From an uncultured Mailhella sp. (GTDB lineage Bacteria; Desulfobacterota; Desulfovibrionia; Desulfovibrionales; Desulfovibrionaceae): a stretch of DNA of 8,448 nucleotides. Below the pieces are notes generated by a model. It saw only the letters and a program-made list of their open reading frames with translations. It was not told the origin of the DNA and made no database searches. Below are positions 6,710 to 8,448 of the stretch, piece after piece (within the stretch, counting starts at the first letter, position 1; each line of letters opens with the position of its first letter). Made by a program: the position numbers and the translations under genes. The stretch covers positions 1 through 8,448 of the forward strand of contig CALUWZ010000070.1 of NCBI GenBank assembly GCA_944324625.1, in the 5' to 3' direction.

Positions 6710-7336
6710 TTAAATTGTTTCTTCATTCAAAAGAAGGCGCATGATCTGCGTTGCCTGCATGGCTGCGCAGAGCGTCACTCTCGGAGCAAACAGGCAGGAA
6801 TCTGCCACATCGCTGACCCCGTCGCCGCAGACGTAATAACGCTTCATTGCTCTCTGAACATGCATAAGATTGGCGCTTTTGGTATCTGCCATGCCGTTTC
6901 CGCCCACAAGAAACGTATTGGGCATGGTGCAGAGCACTGTTTCCGCCAGCATGGCTTTTTGGTCTGCCCTGTCAAAGGCTTCGCAGACAACAGTGCAGCC
7001 TTCAAAAATTTTCTGCACATTGCCCGGCACTATCTTTTCCTGAAAAAGACGGTACTCGGCATAAGGATTAATACGCATGAGCTGATCATGCAGAGCCTGC
7101 GTTTTCGGCTTTCCTATGTCGGCAAGATCATAATGCTGCCTGTGAATATTGGTTTCATCCACAATGTCGAAATCCGCCAAAACCAGCGTTCCCACACCGA
7201 GCCTTGCCAGCATGACGGCAACATGGGAACCGAGCCCCCCGAGCCCTGCAATTCCCACGCAGGCACGGTGAAAAAGGGCTTGTCTGTCTTTGCCGTGGCG
7301 GCTTTCCTGAATTTTATAATAATGCTCTTTATCCAT
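6710..7336 (-). CDS. thiF: ThiS adenylyltransferase ThiF, short family-2 type
   Basis: This 208-residue E1-like enzyme activates the C-terminus of ThiS with ATP, preparing it for sulfur transfer. The nucleotide loop is [10 protein letters not shown] (28-37). It is followed by [13 protein letters not shown] (55-67), with the conserved acidic residue plus Asn63, Arg66 and Gln67, then Lys76/Lys78 and CEAFDRAD (118-125). ATG at 7336 is preferred because GAAGG lies eight bases upstream; the TTG at 7342 is too close to that site. It is shorter than E. coli ThiF (about 250 residues) and has no CxxC pairs, so the structural zinc site of E. coli ThiF is absent. Single cysteines at 170, 181 and 190 remain. 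This fits the shorter ThiF form of anaerobes. It is 22 bases downstream of thiS. Confidence 0.93.
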   Translation of the reverse strand: MDKEHYYKIQESRHGKDRQALFHRACVGIAGLGGLGSHVAVMLARLGVGTLVLADFDIVDETNIHRQHYDLADIGKPKTQALHDQLMRINPYAEYRLFQEKIVPGNVQKIFEGCTVVCEAFDRADQKAMLAETVLCTMPNTFLVGGNGMADTKSANLMHVQRAMKRYYVCGDGVSDVADSCLFAPRVTLCAAMQATQIMRLLLNEETI

Positions 7337-7358
7337 ACGCAAAACCTTCGGAAAAGGC

Positions 7359-7553
7359 TTAGCCGCCGCCCACGAAACAGACTATTTCCAAGCTGTCTTC
7401 GTCGTTCAGCATAACGGCGGAAAACTGCGCGCGCGGGATAATGTCCCCGTTTTTTTCCACGGCTACATGAGAAACGGTATAGCCGAGTCCCTCCAGAAAT
7501 TCATGCAGGCTGACAGGCTTTTCCAAAGAAATAATTTTTCCGTTTACTTTCAT
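7359..7553 (-). CDS. thiS: Sulfur carrier protein ThiS
   Basis: This is a 64-residue ubiquitin-like carrier that delivers thiazole sulfur as a C-terminal thiocarboxylate. ATG at 7553 is chosen because GAGGAA lies upstream at suitable spacing; the in-frame TTG at 7568 would overlap that site. The protein starts MKVNGKIISL, has the family block SLHEFLEGLGY (15-25), VAVEKNGDIIPR (30-41) and DSLEIVCFVGGG at the end. The terminal Gly-Gly is already exposed, so no proteolytic trimming is needed. It is first in the minus-strand thi series, with promoter-like sequences upstream and thiF 22 bases downstream. Confidence 0.95.
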   Translation of the reverse strand: MKVNGKIISLEKPVSLHEFLEGLGYTVSHVAVEKNGDIIPRAQFSAVMLNDEDSLEIVCFVGGG

Positions 7554-7585
7554 AAAATTTTTCCTCAAAAAAATAACGCCAATTT

Positions 7586-7614
7586 TTTATGAAGATATTT
7601 TTTTATTTTGTCAA
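7586..7614 (-). promoter_or_regulatory. thiS: Candidate sigma70 promoter of the thi operon
   Basis: In minus-strand reading, TTGACA (7614 to 7609) is a full match to the -35 consensus. CATAAA (7591 to 7586) follows after 17 bases and matches four of six -10 positions. Transcription would begin near 7579, leaving a leader of about 25 bases before the thiS ATG, which is too short for a riboswitch. Confidence 0.5.
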
Positions 7615-7640
7615 TAACCCCATAAGGATTATCAAAATGC

Positions 7641-7649
7641 ATTATAACA
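7641..7649 (-). promoter_or_regulatory. thiS: Candidate extended -10 promoter upstream of thiS
   Basis: The minus strand reads TGTTATAAT (7649 to 7641), a consensus TATAAT preceded by the TGn extension. No good -35 box lies 16-18 bases upstream, where the sequence is A-rich. It would give a leader of about 80 bases before thiS. It is an alternative or additional start to the promoter at 7586-7614. Confidence 0.4.
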
Positions 7650-7830
7650 TCAAAAAAATTTTTTTCTTTGTATTTTAAATACTGTAAAAAATATATTTAT
7701 GCTGTAAAAATATGTTTTTTGTTTTTATAAGTACTTATTGAATACAAATAAAAATTTTTATGATATTTTTTTATTTATTATTTCACATTATAAACATATT
7801 TTATATTCACTGAAACAAAATAAAACAATA

Positions 7831-7866
7831 AAAAAAAGCAGACACTGTTTTTCCGTGCCTGCTTTT
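7831..7866 (-). terminator. Rho-independent terminator of the glycosyltransferase gene
   Basis: Arms at 7834-7845 and 7855-7866 pair over 12 bases around a 9-base loop. In minus-strand RNA the stem is continuous with one G-U wobble and is followed by a run of seven U (7837 to 7831). In plus-strand RNA the wobble becomes an A-C mismatch. It lies about 90 bases after the glycosyltransferase stop and should isolate the thi operon from it. Confidence 0.8.
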
Positions 7867-7955
7867 CTTTTATTTTCTGCATTATGACTTTTATATTGCC
7901 TTTTTTGAATGTACTTTTCCCGATATAAACAGCTTTATTTCTGTTTCAAAAGAAA

Positions 7956-8448
7956 TTAATGACGATATCTGTCCATTTTTTTGCTCAGTCCGTCAGTTAC
8001 TGCATTGATTATCAGTTTCAGCCGTCCTTTCTGTCCTTTAAAATTTCTGGATGCCAGCAAAACAGGAATAAAAATCATACCCATAAAATATGCCCACATA
8101 CCGTGAAGGCGCATAAGATAAAAACGGTTGCGCATATACAAATAATCACTGTCTGCCGTCAGTTCAGGCTCTTCCGTCAAATTCAGAAGCGGCGTCAGCT
8201 GTTCGGCATTGGGCGCATGGTGGTACACCTTGGCCCCGGGAGCCCAATTCAGGGCAAAACCGGCTTTTTTTGCCCGAAGCCCGTATTCCACATCCTCATA
8301 AAACATAAAAAGACGCTCGTCATACAGGCCGACGGCATTGATAAGCTCTCTGGTCACAAGGCAGGAAGCTCCATTGACATAATCAAGTTTTTGGGCTACT
8401 TCCCTGCGTTCGGAATGAGAATATTTGTCATAGCCTCCGTCAAGGCTT
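7956..8448 (-). CDS. Family 2 glycosyltransferase, C-terminal part (cut by right edge)
   Basis: The minus-strand frame is open to the right edge; the GTG at 8357 is internal, since the residues before it (LDYVNGASCLV) are typical of the family. About 163 C-terminal residues are visible. The acceptor-site region reads YVNGASCLV, GLYDERLFMFYEDVEYGLRAKKAGF, including the ED pair (visible residues 51-52) that usually holds the catalytic base. A hydrophobic stretch near the end (WAYFMGMIFIPVLLA) and a basic tail suggest membrane association. Relatives resemble rhamnosyltransferases of the WcaA/COG1216 type that build O-antigen or other surface polysaccharide. The donor sugar cannot be told. The N-terminal GT-A nucleotide-binding half is outside the window. 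No functional link to the thi genes is indicated, and a terminator separates them. Confidence 0.9.
   Translation of the reverse strand, partial: SLDGGYDKYSHSERREVAQKLDYVNGASCLVTRELINAVGLYDERLFMFYEDVEYGLRAKKAGFALNWAPGAKVYHHAPNAEQLTPLLNLTEEPELTADSDYLYMRNRFYLMRLHGMWAYFMGMIFIPVLLASRNFKGQKGRLKLIINAVTDGLSKKMDRYRH

Larger units (their letters stand above)
7569..7955. other. Very AT-rich intergenic region between thiS and the glycosyltransferase
   Basis: About 390 bases without a gene. Next to thiS are the two promoter candidates. Further right, CTGTAAAAA occurs twice (7682-7690 and 7702-7710, exactly 20 bases apart), a 15-base GATATTTTTTTATTT is repeated at 7594-7608 and 7762-7776, and another minus-strand TATAAT lies at 7792-7787. 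The glycosyltransferase terminator is at 7831-7866. No open frame, tRNA or TPP riboswitch is recognisable. AT-rich tracts may serve as UP elements or bind nucleoid proteins. Confidence 0.6.

Overview
The window looks like a low-to-mid GC member of the Desulfovibrionaceae or a close relative. This is an inference from three things: a Desulfovibrio-type iron-containing alcohol dehydrogenase, an anaerobic ThiH-type thiazole pathway with a short ThiF, and moderately GC coding DNA separated by very AT-rich spacers. No rRNA, tRNA, CRISPR array, insertion sequence or phage gene is visible. The species cannot be fixed from the sequence alone.

Layout, left to right. Positions 2-1888 (+) hold the C-terminal part of a hybrid sensor histidine kinase (PAS, HisKA, HATPase, receiver), cut by the left edge. 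After a weak hairpin terminator comes a stand-alone iron-dependent alcohol dehydrogenase (2018-3208, +), closed by a strong 11-bp hairpin terminator. From there to the right edge every gene is on the minus strand. In transcription order the thiamin thiazole genes are thiS (7553-7359), thiF (7336-6710), thiG (6686-5922) and thiH (5913-4771), with gaps of only 8-23 bases. A 260-base gap follows with two tandem terminator-like hairpins. Next come a TenI/ThiE-family gene (4510-3899) and a SerB-like HAD phosphatase (3876-3271). Upstream of thiS lies a very AT-rich 400-base spacer with promoter-like sequences and the terminator of a family 2 glycosyltransferase, which is cut by the right edge.

How the genes work together. 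ThiF adenylates the C-terminal Gly-Gly of ThiS, which then becomes a thiocarboxylate. ThiH, a radical SAM enzyme, cleaves tyrosine to give dehydroglycine. ThiG joins these with deoxyxylulose phosphate into a thiazole phosphate tautomer. The next gene carries the GHxFxTDCKKG signature of the thiazole tautomerase TenI and lacks normal ThiE motifs, so it most likely aromatises the ThiG product rather than coupling the two halves of thiamin phosphate. The HAD phosphatase 22 bases downstream has no assigned substrate and may belong to the same pathway.

The pathway is known. The points most worth a second look are the TenI assignment, the linked phosphatase with an altered motif IV, the terminator-rich gap that splits thiH from tenI, and the apparent lack of a TPP riboswitch in front of thiS.
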